64,000 nt of DNA, taken from Microbacterium saperdae. GTDB lineage: Bacteria > Actinomycetota > Actinomycetes > Actinomycetales > Microbacteriaceae. The translations under genes were made by a program, and so were the position numbers. Shown one piece after another: positions 35,075-42,891 of this stretch. A model generated the notes under the pieces. That model was given only the letters and a program-made list of their open reading frames with translations, did no database searches and was not told the DNA's origin. Position 1 is the first letter of the stretch. Every line of letters begins with the position of its first letter. The stretch covers positions 620,001-684,000 of the forward strand of contig NZ_VFOX01000002.1 in NCBI RefSeq assembly GCF_006716345.1, written 5' to 3'.

Positions 35075-35105
35075 GCTCGGGGGAGCGGTTTGGACAGGGC
35101 GCCGG

Positions 35106-36845
35106 CTATCTCGCGAGAACCGTGGATAGGTGCGCCCGCAGCGCTGGATCGCATACATATACGTACGTCCCCCGTATACCGCGAGTCAGGAGCACCCCGT
35201 AGATGTTCCTGATGAACGTCAGCAGGTCATCGTCCCCAAAGGCATCCTTGAGATGCCCCGTGTTCTCCTTGCCCTTCTTGTCCCGGTAGCTCTCGCGATC
35301 GGCAACGATGCGCCCAGTTTCGGGGTCGAGGCGTAGGTCCGGCCCGATGATGACGCCGGCGTAGTTGAGGTCGTATCCCTGAACAGTGTGGATCGAGCCC
35401 ACCTCTTCGAGGGAACCTGATGAGTTGATCCAGTCCTTGTCGGTACCGTTCCACCGCATGCGCACGCCGTCGAGCTCGATGTCGAAGGCTCCTGGATTCT
35501 TCCTCGACGCCCAGTCCCATGCGTAGCCGGCAACGAGCCGCGAGAGCCCGACCTCAGCATCCTTCTGACGGATGGCTGCGCGCATCTCGCTGAGATCGTC
35601 GAAGAGTCGGAGCTCGTACTCGCCAAGGTCAGGGAGCGAGGGTGATTCGTCTCTCAACAGACCCCGGACAAACTCGACGTAGTCGGCGCCGGCCTGCACG
35701 CGCATCTGAGTGGTCAGCCGGAAGAAGCGGTGGGCGTCTCGGGCCTCCCCTAGTTGGGCTGCCAGGATCATCGGCGACAGGTCGTGAGGTCGCACGCTCT
35801 GCTCGCCATCGACGAGCAGGAGCTGATGACGGCTTCGAGCTTTGATCCAGTCGAGTTGGGTGAAGCGGGGGTCGTCCTCCCCGAACAGGGCTGCATTAAT
35901 GTCGCGGAATTTCTTGTTCTGCACACCCGACGCCTGGTTCGCGCGCTGTCCGAGACGATGAGTCTCATCAACAAGTACGAGGTCGAAATCAGCATCCGAC
36001 TCTCCGAGCTGGAACGGCGACATCACCATTCCGGCATCAAGTTTCGGAGTCTTTCTGAACACCTTCTTGACTGACTCGCGTAGCGACTGCTGGGGAATGA
36101 CGAGCGCCATCCGGAGAGTTCTGAGGAGTTCACGGTTTTCGGGGACGAAGAACTCCGAAAACATGGAGTCCGGCTCGATCCCGTCGTGATCCTGGTAATC
36201 GCGAATGTCCGCGAGAAGCTTCATCAAGAAGATCGCGATGATCGTCTTCCCGGTTCCAGGATTTCCCTGGACGACGAGCGTCGATCGAGCGCCGGAGTGC
36301 TGGAGGTCCTCGAGGAGGCCTTCGACAATGTCCATGATCGCGATCGCCTGATCGTCGGTGAGCGCTTTGAAGGGCGACAGCTTGAAGAGGTCTGAGTTCT
36401 CGATCTGCGGGATGCTGCGTGAGAAGAGCCCTTCCGCTCGCAAGGCTTCGAAAACATCGCGGAAAGACTCTCGATAGAGATCGCGATCGTAGTACTGCGC
36501 GTCGGTCAGGCCGTCGTTGCCGTTGAGGATGCGATATCGACCATCGCCCGAGAACCAGCGGATGAGGTGCGACTCGAGGTCGAGGCACACCGACTTGTTG
36601 AAGGTGTGATCAACGACGACCCGGATCGACTCCAGGGCTTCGTTCTTCTTAGACCCTGCGAGGTGCTGGCGCATCCGAGTTGAGGCGCTCACTGTCTCGC
36701 CGACGTAGAGACCGGGAGAACTGCGCCGGGTGTCGCCTTCGAGCATGTAGACGACAGGCCAGTTGGTGTGCCTGGCGTCGTCCCGCGCCCAGGCATCCAC
36801 TGACTCGCGGCGGAATGGAAGCCGCTGGATGTCGAATTCGGTCAC
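35106..36845 (-). CDS. GIY-YIG nuclease fused to Schlafen-like / DUF2075 DNA-RNA helicase
   Basis: 579 residues. N-terminal GIY-YIG domain (about 29-100): VVYMLEG, GLYVGET, Arg58 in TRMRQH and Glu91 in DLESH. Then a DUF2075-type SF1 helicase core: Walker A GNPGTGKT (194-201), Walker B LVLVDETHR (Asp293-Glu294), SIHTVQGYDLNYAGV and a C-terminal YGVLLTRGIRGTYVYV motif VI-like block. The protein should bind and cut or unwind nucleic acid. Its GTG overlaps the stop of the MazG-like gene (GTGA), so they act as a pair. The gene sits in the low-GC patch with other defence-type genes. Confidence 0.87.
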   Translation of the reverse strand: MTEFDIQRLPFRRESVDAWARDDARHTNWPVVYMLEGDTRRSSPGLYVGETVSASTRMRQHLAGSKKNEALESIRVVVDHTFNKSVCLDLESHLIRWFSGDGRYRILNGNDGLTDAQYYDRDLYRESFRDVFEALRAEGLFSRSIPQIENSDLFKLSPFKALTDDQAIAIMDIVEGLLEDLQHSGARSTLVVQGNPGTGKTIIAIFLMKLLADIRDYQDHDGIEPDSMFSEFFVPENRELLRTLRMALVIPQQSLRESVKKVFRKTPKLDAGMVMSPFQLGESDADFDLVLVDETHRLGQRANQASGVQNKKFRDINAALFGEDDPRFTQLDWIKARSRHQLLLVDGEQSVRPHDLSPMILAAQLGEARDAHRFFRLTTQMRVQAGADYVEFVRGLLRDESPSLPDLGEYELRLFDDLSEMRAAIRQKDAEVGLSRLVAGYAWDWASRKNPGAFDIELDGVRMRWNGTDKDWINSSGSLEEVGSIHTVQGYDLNYAGVIIGPDLRLDPETGRIVADRESYRDKKGKENTGHLKDAFGDDDLLTFIRNIYGVLLTRGIRGTYVYVCDPALRAHLSTVLAR

Positions 36846-37177
36846 TCGGGAGAATCTCCGAGTTGGGTGTACTTCGTCATTCGGCCCTTGGCGAGTTCGA
36901 CGGGGTACTTGGCCTTCGTTGACTCCAGCTTCTTCATCACTATCTCGTCCAGGTCGGCGCCGATCTTGTTCGCGAGGTGGATGCAGTACGTCACGACATC
37001 AGCGAGCTCGGCCTCTACCTGTTCCTGGTCGAAGCCCGGCGACCACTGGAAGCACTCGAGGAGCTCACCGGCCTCGATAGAGATGCTCTTGGCAAGGTTC
37101 TCTGGCGAGTGGAACTGATCCCAGTCGCGCTCGTCTACGAATGCGCGGAGAGCAGCCAGGGTCTCGGATGAAGGCAT
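36842..37177 (-). CDS. MazG-like nucleotide pyrophosphohydrolase
   Basis: 111 residues, all-alpha NTP pyrophosphatase of the MazG / dCTPase (RS21-C6) type. The metal-binding signature is visible: EAGELLECFQW and, one helix later, ELADVVTYCIHLA with the expected Glu and Asp. It removes pyrophosphate from non-canonical or specific (d)NTPs. It is the first gene of a coupled pair with the GIY-YIG helicase. Co-operon with a nuclease-helicase suggests a role in phage defence through nucleotide depletion or signalling (inference). Confidence 0.88.
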   Translation of the reverse strand: MPSSETLAALRAFVDERDWDQFHSPENLAKSISIEAGELLECFQWSPGFDQEQVEAELADVVTYCIHLANKIGADLDEIVMKKLESTKAKYPVELAKGRMTKYTQLGDSPE

Positions 37178-37327
37178 GATGCGACGCTAGCAGGGGCGCG
37201 GTGGCGTCTAGCCAGAAGTCTCCCGTGGTCGCAGAACAATTCCTGAGACCCAGCCGGCTACCGGTCTCTATGCGCCGGTCGAACTTGAGTCAGTCGGAAT
37301 CCTGTTACCGTGCTCCCGGAGGCATCC

Positions 37328-37738
37328 GTGAGCGAGAGTCGTGTGATCGAGGTCGTTGCTGCCGTCATCGAGCACGATGGAATGGTCCTGGCATGCCGCC
37401 GTCGCCCTGAGAAGGCTGCGGGTGGCAAGTGGGAGTTCCCTGGTGGAAAGCAGGAGCCCGGCGAAACCCCCGCCCAAGCTCTGGTGCGCGAGATCTCTGA
37501 AGAGCTAGAGGTCGCGATACGTGTAGAAGGGTACCTCCGCACTGACGAGACAACCGTTGGCGACGACGTCATACGTTTGACGTGCATGCGGGCGCGATTG
37601 ATCGACGGTCCGCCGGAGCGGAGCTCCGACCACGACGACCTCCGCTGGTTGGCTCCTGAAGAACTCCCGAGCATGGATTGGGCCGCACCGGATCTTCCCG
37701 CTGTCGCTGAACTTGCCGGCCGTCCAACTACTGAATGA
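37328..37738 (+). CDS. Nudix hydrolase, MutT-like (8-oxo-dGTP diphosphatase type)
   Basis: 136 residues. Complete Nudix box: GGKQEPGETPAQALVREISEEL, with the REixEE core. RRRPEKAAGGKWEFPGG upstream and WLAPEELPSMDWAAPDLP near the end match the MutT subfamily that cleans oxidised dGTP. GTG 37328 was chosen for the GGAGG 6 bases before it. The last 11 bases overlap the 3' end of the convergent restriction-type gene. Confidence 0.88.
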   Translation: MSESRVIEVVAAVIEHDGMVLACRRRPEKAAGGKWEFPGGKQEPGETPAQALVREISEELEVAIRVEGYLRTDETTVGDDVIRLTCMRARLIDGPPERSSDHDDLRWLAPEELPSMDWAAPDLPAVAELAGRPTTE

Positions 37739-38810
37739 CCGCGAAAGCGTTGTCGTCGCGCACGATCAGCAGGATTCCCAGTTCGAACAGGAGTGCTTCA
37801 ATGTGTGCCACAGGGCGCCCGGGAAGCAGAATGACAGGCGTGGCGCCCCGCCCTGAGAGTCGTACAAGCCGCGCGTAGTCGAGCACCTGTCCTATCGCTG
37901 CCCGCACGAATTCGCGCGCCGAGGACTTCTTCGCCTCGACGACCCAGCCAGACTCCTCGACATACAGGTCCGGTTCGATTGTGGCGCCGGCCGAGTGAAG
38001 TTGCAGACGTAGAGGAGTCTTTCCCTGGTTGCTGATCCACTCGCCGAAGTCGCGTTGAAGTTCAAACTCAATGCGGGACACGGTTCTCGGTCCGGGCGGC
38101 GCGGGAGCTTCGATGACCAACGGCGAAAAATCGGGCGGCGTCCACGGAGATTCCTGCACGGTATCTGTCGGTGTTGTGAGCGCGGGTTCAAGCTCCTCCA
38201 TGTCGGCGTCTACGGGAATCAGGTTGAAAATGATCCCGTCACGGAGGTTCTTCTTCGAATCGGTGATCCGCTTGACGCTATAGGACGGCTGCCCTGTCGT
38301 GAACTCACCTATGTACGTGACCGAGGTGTTGCTTTTCGTGAACAAGCGAATCGGGCGCCCCTTCTCCGCTGCGTCTCGCAGAGCGCCGTTCCCATTCTTG
38401 AAGTGTTGATGCCCGACCTGTCCTTGGCCGGTGTACGCGAAGGACCCATCCGCTTGGAGCCCCTCGTACTTGTCGTACCCATGTTGGGCTGCGCTTCCGG
38501 GGTTGGTGACAATCAGGATGTCGGGTACGGACTTCGGGGTGATAATCCCACTCTGACGCTGCCCGCCGTACGCGGCATGGAGTTCCTTTCTGAGCACGGT
38601 GTCACCGATTTCCAGCGTCCAGATTCGTCGATCCGTGCGGTGCCCCGAGAGCCGAGCACGTAGGGCGTCAGCCCATTCGTGATCCAATTCCGGGTTGCGC
38701 GGTTCTTCCGAGCGCTCACCAAAATCGCGAAGAAGATCACGAATGCTGCTTTGACGAACGTTCAGTTCAAGTGACAGCTGTGCAATGGTGAGACCCACGA
38801 GACGCAGCAT
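37728..38810 (-). CDS. putative type IV restriction endonuclease: SRA/YDG-like domain plus PD-(D/E)xK nuclease
   Basis: About 360 residues. The N-terminus has a helix-turn-helix-like segment (TIAQLSLELNVRQSSIRDLL). Residues about 75-200 (YDKYEGLQADGSFAYTGQGQ, HFKNGNGALRDAAEKG, PIRLF) resemble the YDG/SRA-like domain used by McrBC/ScoMcrA-type enzymes to read modified bases. The C-terminal domain shows Asp281, Glu292-x-Lys294 and Gln308-x3-Tyr312, the PD-(D/E)xK pattern. Together this suggests cleavage of modified foreign DNA. No methylase is nearby, in line with type IV. The start is uncertain: ATG 38810 is used, and a GTG at 38855 is possible. Confidence 0.7.
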   Translation of the reverse strand: MLRLVGLTIAQLSLELNVRQSSIRDLLRDFGERSEEPRNPELDHEWADALRARLSGHRTDRRIWTLEIGDTVLRKELHAAYGGQRQSGIITPKSVPDILIVTNPGSAAQHGYDKYEGLQADGSFAYTGQGQVGHQHFKNGNGALRDAAEKGRPIRLFTKSNTSVTYIGEFTTGQPSYSVKRITDSKKNLRDGIIFNLIPVDADMEELEPALTTPTDTVQESPWTPPDFSPLVIEAPAPPGPRTVSRIEFELQRDFGEWISNQGKTPLRLQLHSAGATIEPDLYVEESGWVVEAKKSSAREFVRAAIGQVLDYARLVRLSGRGATPVILLPGRPVAHIEALLFELGILLIVRDDNAFAVIQ

Positions 38811-38893
38811 ACCGATATGCCGGACGACATTCGCGCAATAACAAACCAGCAACACCGACGCCTTGTCTCACAGCGTTCTGCCAGGATTAGCGC

Positions 38894-39805
38894 ATGACAA
38901 CACCGAATGAGACCCCCGCCGGTTGGTATGACGACGGCTCGGGCCGTCAGCGCTGGTGGGATGGTCAGCAGTGGGGAGTGTTCGCGGATGAAGCCAGGGT
39001 TCCGGCTGTCGCGACGGCCCCGGCCCCGCTAGCAACGGGCGCGACGGGCCCCAAGAAGCTCAATGTGCTGGCACTTGTCGCAGCCATTGTCGCCGTGGTC
39101 GGCTTCATCTTCGCGTGTATTCCAGGCGCACTGATCCTTGGCTGGATTCTCCTGCCGATCGCCTTCATCTTGAGCATCGTGTCGCTGTTCCTCAAGGGCG
39201 ACAAGAAGTGGCTCGGGATAGTCGGATTGATCCTCTCCATCGTCGGCACAATCGTCGGTGTCTTCGTTTTCCTCGGAGTCGTAGCGACATCGTTCGATGA
39301 TGCTTTTGGCGGTGGTGACACGACAGTCACGCAGCTCGACGACGCGGAGGATGATGACGCTCCTGCCGACGACGAGCCTGCTGATGCAGAGCAAGGCACT
39401 CGAGAGAACCCGATCGCGATCGGGGCCGAGATCAGCAACAGCGAATGGGTGGTCGTTGTCAACTCGGTGAATCCCGACGGCAACGCCATCGTCTCTGATG
39501 CCAACCAGTTCAACGAAGTTGCTCCGTCCGGATCTCACTACGAGATCGTGAATTACACCATCACGTACAAGGGTGCTGACTCGGCCTCTTCGTCTGAAGT
39601 CACGGTAGACGTCGTGACGTCAGCGGGCAACGTGGTCAACAGCTTCGACAGCATGGTTGTGCTCTCGGACGAGTTCGGCTTCGAGGAGCTCTTCGCCGGC
39701 GCGGCAGTTACCGGTTCGCAGGCATTCCTGGTCCCCGATGGCGAAACCATCCTCGTTCGCGTGAGCCCTGGCTACTTCGCGGACGAGGTTTTCGTCAAGC
39801 CGTAA
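38894..39805 (+). CDS. DUF2510 membrane protein with extracellular beta domain
   Basis: 303 residues. The N-terminal DUF2510 motif (PAGWYDDGSGRQRWWDGQQW, residues 8-27) is a cytoplasmic tag common in actinobacterial membrane proteins. It is followed by a DUF4190-like block of two or three membrane helices (about 55-130), an acidic linker (LDDAEDDDAPADDEPADAEQ) and a beta-rich C-terminal domain (about 170-303) similar to DUF4352-type extracellular domains. Function unknown; probably an envelope sensor or antigen. A strong hairpin terminator follows. It marks the right end of the accessory patch. Confidence 0.8.
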   Translation: MTTPNETPAGWYDDGSGRQRWWDGQQWGVFADEARVPAVATAPAPLATGATGPKKLNVLALVAAIVAVVGFIFACIPGALILGWILLPIAFILSIVSLFLKGDKKWLGIVGLILSIVGTIVGVFVFLGVVATSFDDAFGGGDTTVTQLDDAEDDDAPADDEPADAEQGTRENPIAIGAEISNSEWVVVVNSVNPDGNAIVSDANQFNEVAPSGSHYEIVNYTITYKGADSASSSEVTVDVVTSAGNVVNSFDSMVVLSDEFGFEELFAGAAVTGSQAFLVPDGETILVRVSPGYFADEVFVKP

Positions 39806-39819
39806 CGGCCTGATCGATT

Positions 39820-39857
39820 GCTGAGGCCCCGAAAGCAGATGCTGTCGGGGCCTCAGC
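39820..39857 (+). terminator. hairpin terminator after the DUF2510 gene
   Basis: Perfect 13-bp stem GCTGAGGCCCCGA with its complement and a 12-base loop, starting 15 bases past the stop. It may also serve the convergent SulP gene, which ends 20 bases beyond. Confidence 0.8.
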
Positions 39858-39876
39858 TGCATCGGTAGCTGTAGGC

Positions 39877-41373
39877 CTACTCAAACCCACCCGTCAACCG
39901 CCCCCGCATCCGCTGACTGCTCTCATTCATCCCAACGATCTCCACCGTCTTCCCCAGCGCCTGATACTTCGTCTCGATCGCATCCAACGCTGCAACGGTC
40001 GACGCATCCCACACATGCGACCCCGACAGATCGATGACCACCCGCGACGGATCGTCCGAGTACGAGAACAACGTCGTCAGGTCGTTGCTCGACGCGAAGA
40101 ACAGCTCCCCGTCGACCACATAGCGAGCAACAGAACCAGAGACAGAACGCGACACCGTCACGAAGTGCGCCACCCGCCGCACGAACAGCACCGACGCGAC
40201 CAGCACCCCGCCGACAACTCCGACCGCGAGGTTGTGCGTGATCAGCACCAGCACAACAGTCGCGACCATCACGAAGGTCTCGCTCTTCGGCATCCGCTTC
40301 AACGTCGACGGACGGATGCTGTGCCAATCGAACGCCCCGATCGCGACCATGATCATCACGGCGACGAGGGCTGCCATGGGGATCGTCCCGACGAAGTCGC
40401 CGAACACCACCACCAGCAGGAACAGGAAGAGCCCGGCGCAGAACGTCGAGATACGGGTCCGCGCGCCCGAGGCCTTCACGTTGATCATGGTCTGACCGAT
40501 CACGGCGCAGCCGCCCATGCCGCCGAAGATCCCCGACAGCACGTTCGACACTCCCTGCGCCCACGCCTCACGGCTCTTGCGCGAGTGGGTGTCGGTGATC
40601 TCGTCGACGAGCTTCGCGGTGAGCAGCGACTCCAGCAGTCCGACGACAGCGACTCCGAGCGCGAACGGAGCGATGATCGTGAACGTCTCCCACGTCAGCG
40701 GCACGTTCGGGATGAACAGCTCCGGCAGGCTCCGCGGCAGCTCGCCCTGATCGCCGACGGTCGGCACGGTGATCGCGAACGTCAGCACGACGCCCGTCAC
40801 GATCACGACCGACACCAGCGGCGCCGGCACGATCTTGGTGATCTTCGGCATCACGATCATCACGAGGATCCCCAGCGCCACCAGCGGATACACCAGCCAC
40901 GGCACATCGATCAGCTGCGGGAACTGTGAGCTGAACACGAAGATCGCCAGCGCGTTCACGAACCCGACCATGACGCTGCGGGGGATGAACCGCATCAGCT
41001 TCGCGACGCCGACCACACCGAGGATCACCTGGAAGATGCCGGCGAGGATGACGGTCGCGATGAAGTAGTCGAGCCCGTACATCGGTGCGACCGGGGCGAT
41101 CACGAGCGCGACGGCTCCGGTCGCCGCGGTCACCATCGCCGGACGCCCGCCGAGGAACGCGATCGACACCGCCATGATGAACGACGAGAACAGCCCGACC
41201 TTCGGATCGACGCCCGCGATCACCGAGAACGCGATCGCCTCGGGGATCAGTGCGAGCCCGACGACGAGTCCGGCCAGCACCTCGCGCGTCAGCATCCGCG
41301 GGTTCTTCAGCGCCGTCAGCACAGAGGGATTCGCCCGATAGCGGGCACGATCATCGACCGTCGTCACAGACAT
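39877..41373 (-). CDS. SulP family anion transporter with STAS domain
   Basis: 498 residues. Ten or more membrane segments in the SulP/SLC26 core, including GLVVGLALIPEAIAFSVIAGV, the fold-defining first helix, and GGMGGCAVIGQTMINV. A C-terminal STAS domain (about 425-490, VVIDLSGSHVWDASTVAALD) follows. It imports sulfate, bicarbonate or another anion; the exact one is not evident. GGAG lies before the ATG at 41373. No carbonic anhydrase or sulfur gene is adjacent. Confidence 0.92.
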   Translation of the reverse strand: MSVTTVDDRARYRANPSVLTALKNPRMLTREVLAGLVVGLALIPEAIAFSVIAGVDPKVGLFSSFIMAVSIAFLGGRPAMVTAATGAVALVIAPVAPMYGLDYFIATVILAGIFQVILGVVGVAKLMRFIPRSVMVGFVNALAIFVFSSQFPQLIDVPWLVYPLVALGILVMIVMPKITKIVPAPLVSVVIVTGVVLTFAITVPTVGDQGELPRSLPELFIPNVPLTWETFTIIAPFALGVAVVGLLESLLTAKLVDEITDTHSRKSREAWAQGVSNVLSGIFGGMGGCAVIGQTMINVKASGARTRISTFCAGLFLFLLVVVFGDFVGTIPMAALVAVMIMVAIGAFDWHSIRPSTLKRMPKSETFVMVATVVLVLITHNLAVGVVGGVLVASVLFVRRVAHFVTVSRSVSGSVARYVVDGELFFASSNDLTTLFSYSDDPSRVVIDLSGSHVWDASTVAALDAIETKYQALGKTVEIVGMNESSQRMRGRLTGGFE

Positions 41374-41520
41374 GGATGCTCCAGGGGAAGGCGCCTCGAG
41401 AATGAGGCAGACGTTCCAGCGTAGAGCGGATGCCGCGGGGGTCTCGCCGGCGCCTGTCTCGTGCGGGTACCGGGATCCTTTGTGGGAAGTGTCCGTGCGA
41501 CCTGAATCGCGCCCGAGAGA

Positions 41521-41612
41521 CTGTGCGCTCGGCTCGGCCATGTACACCTGCGTCGGCCAGATCTCCTGCAGAGGGCCGAGGGACGCGCGCATGGCCGCGC
41601 GAAGCGCCCGTC
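41521..41612. repeat. extragenic palindrome, GCGCACAT family, copy 2
   Basis: Shares the frame CTGTGCGCTCGGCTCGG ... CAGATCT ... GGCCGAGGGACGCGCGCATG with the copy at 53226-53280, and CCGCGCGAAGCG with copy 1. It sits in the 352-base gap between the SulP gene and the first propeller gene. Apart from this repeat and the LacI-type operator at 41666 I see nothing else in that gap. Confidence 0.5.
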
Positions 41613-41665
41613 CCGATCCCGGATGCCCGAAGATCTCCTGAGATCTCCCTCTGGTCTACCGCGAT

Positions 41666-41677
41666 CTACTCGTGTAG
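41666..41677. promoter_or_regulatory. LacI-type operator, one mismatch from CTACTCGAGTAG
   Basis: CTACTCGTGTAG, 48 bases before the first propeller gene. Perfect or near-perfect copies lie at 42847-42858 and 50281-50324. The LacI protein encoded at 44202 is the likely ligand. Confidence 0.6.
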
Positions 41678-41725
41678 CGTTCGAGCAACCGCACCGGCGG
41701 ATGACGCGTTCGAGGAGGAACGGCG

Positions 41726-42802
41726 ATGACGAAGAAGGCCCTGAAGACGGTTGTGCCGAGAACCCTGTTGGCGGCGTTCCTGGCCATGGTGCTGGTCGCG
41801 GTCGCGGCTCCATCCGCGGTCGCTGCCGGATCCTGGTCAGCTCCGACTCCCGTGTACGCGGCTTCCTCGATCCAGAGCCCGGGTTACGCCTACGCCCCGT
41901 CGGCCATCGCCGGCTCGACCGAGCGGTCCTTCGTGTGCCACAGTCGCGCCGCCGGCGATGTGCGCGACGACATCTACCTCGTGAAGCGCACCGGATCGAC
42001 GGTGACGTCGAGCACGTCGGTGCTGACGGCATCCGCGTCCGGCTGGGACTCGTTCCACATCTGCGACCCGAGCGTGGTCAGGGTCGACGCGACCCTCGCC
42101 GGGCAGGACTACGACTACGCGATGTTCTACCTCGGCAACGATCAGAACTGCTCCTGCCACAACCAGATCGGTGTCGCGTACGCCAACGGCCTCGACGGTC
42201 CGTGGGTCAAAGCTCCGAACCCGGTCATCGGCTTCCAGGCCGGGGCGAGCTCGTCCGAGTGGGGTGTGGGACAGCCGAGCGCCACGACCATCGATGCCGC
42301 AGCGGGAACGGTCCTGCTCACCTGGACCGAGGGATACTCGACCGGGACGGTCGCGAAGCTCGGGCAGGTGAGCCTGCTGTCGGGCACACCGACCGTGTCC
42401 GGTGTCGGCGCTGTTCCCACGGCCGGTCTCCTCGACAGCTCGGGCGCTGCGGACTTCCTCAACAACTTCGACATCGCCTACTCGCCGCAGCGCGACAGCT
42501 TCTACATGGTGCGCGAGATGCATCCGTATCCGACGACGAGTCCGAACTACATCTCCACCGCGGTGCAGGTGCTCAGCATCTCTGGCGCGGGCATGTGGTC
42601 CGGCACGGGAACCTGGGCGGTCGAGGGGCTGATCGACGCCTCGGTGACCGGGGCATCGCGCAGCCACAACCCGGGTTTCCTGCGCACGCAGTTCGGCACT
42701 CTCCCTGACGAGTCCCAACTGACGGTCTTCGTCACGACCTCGGCTCTCGACCCGAACTCGCTCTGGTCCTACGCGATCGTGCGCACGACTGCGAGCCTCT
42801 GA
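41726..42802 (+). CDS. secreted beta-propeller protein, GH43-like, paralog 1
   Basis: 358 residues with a signal peptide (cleavage after VAA, about residue 34). The sequence is all beta with repeated blade-like segments. Blocks shared with the next gene include WDSFHICDPSVV, MFYLGNDQN, NQIGVAYANGLDGPWVK and WGVGQPSA. DPSVV and the general order resemble five-bladed propeller glycosidases of the GH43/GH62 type, with Asp as candidate catalytic base, but a full catalytic triad cannot be assigned by eye. It is probably exported to act on a furanosyl glycan. A strong ribosome site precedes the ATG, and a LacI-type operator lies upstream. Confidence 0.7.
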   Translation: MTKKALKTVVPRTLLAAFLAMVLVAVAAPSAVAAGSWSAPTPVYAASSIQSPGYAYAPSAIAGSTERSFVCHSRAAGDVRDDIYLVKRTGSTVTSSTSVLTASASGWDSFHICDPSVVRVDATLAGQDYDYAMFYLGNDQNCSCHNQIGVAYANGLDGPWVKAPNPVIGFQAGASSSEWGVGQPSATTIDAAAGTVLLTWTEGYSTGTVAKLGQVSLLSGTPTVSGVGAVPTAGLLDSSGAADFLNNFDIAYSPQRDSFYMVREMHPYPTTSPNYISTAVQVLSISGAGMWSGTGTWAVEGLIDASVTGASRSHNPGFLRTQFGTLPDESQLTVFVTTSALDPNSLWSYAIVRTTASL

Positions 42803-42847
42803 CAGATTCACGACTGCTCGCCGCGCGAGCTCTCGTGCGACATCGTC

Positions 42848-42857
42848 TACTCGAGTA
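42848..42857. promoter_or_regulatory. LacI-type operator TACTCGAGTA
   Basis: Perfect 10-bp palindrome, 34 bases before the second propeller gene, followed by a half-site ACTTGAGT at 42862-42869. Confidence 0.65.
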
Positions 42858-42891
42858 AACTGACTTGAGTGGCGCGACAGAAAGGAATGCG

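Noticed and set aside
37200..37310. GGTCGAA-like stretch considered as a tRNA T-arm
   Set aside because: No acceptor stem or anticodon arm could be formed around it, and no tRNA-like cloverleaf was found elsewhere by eye.
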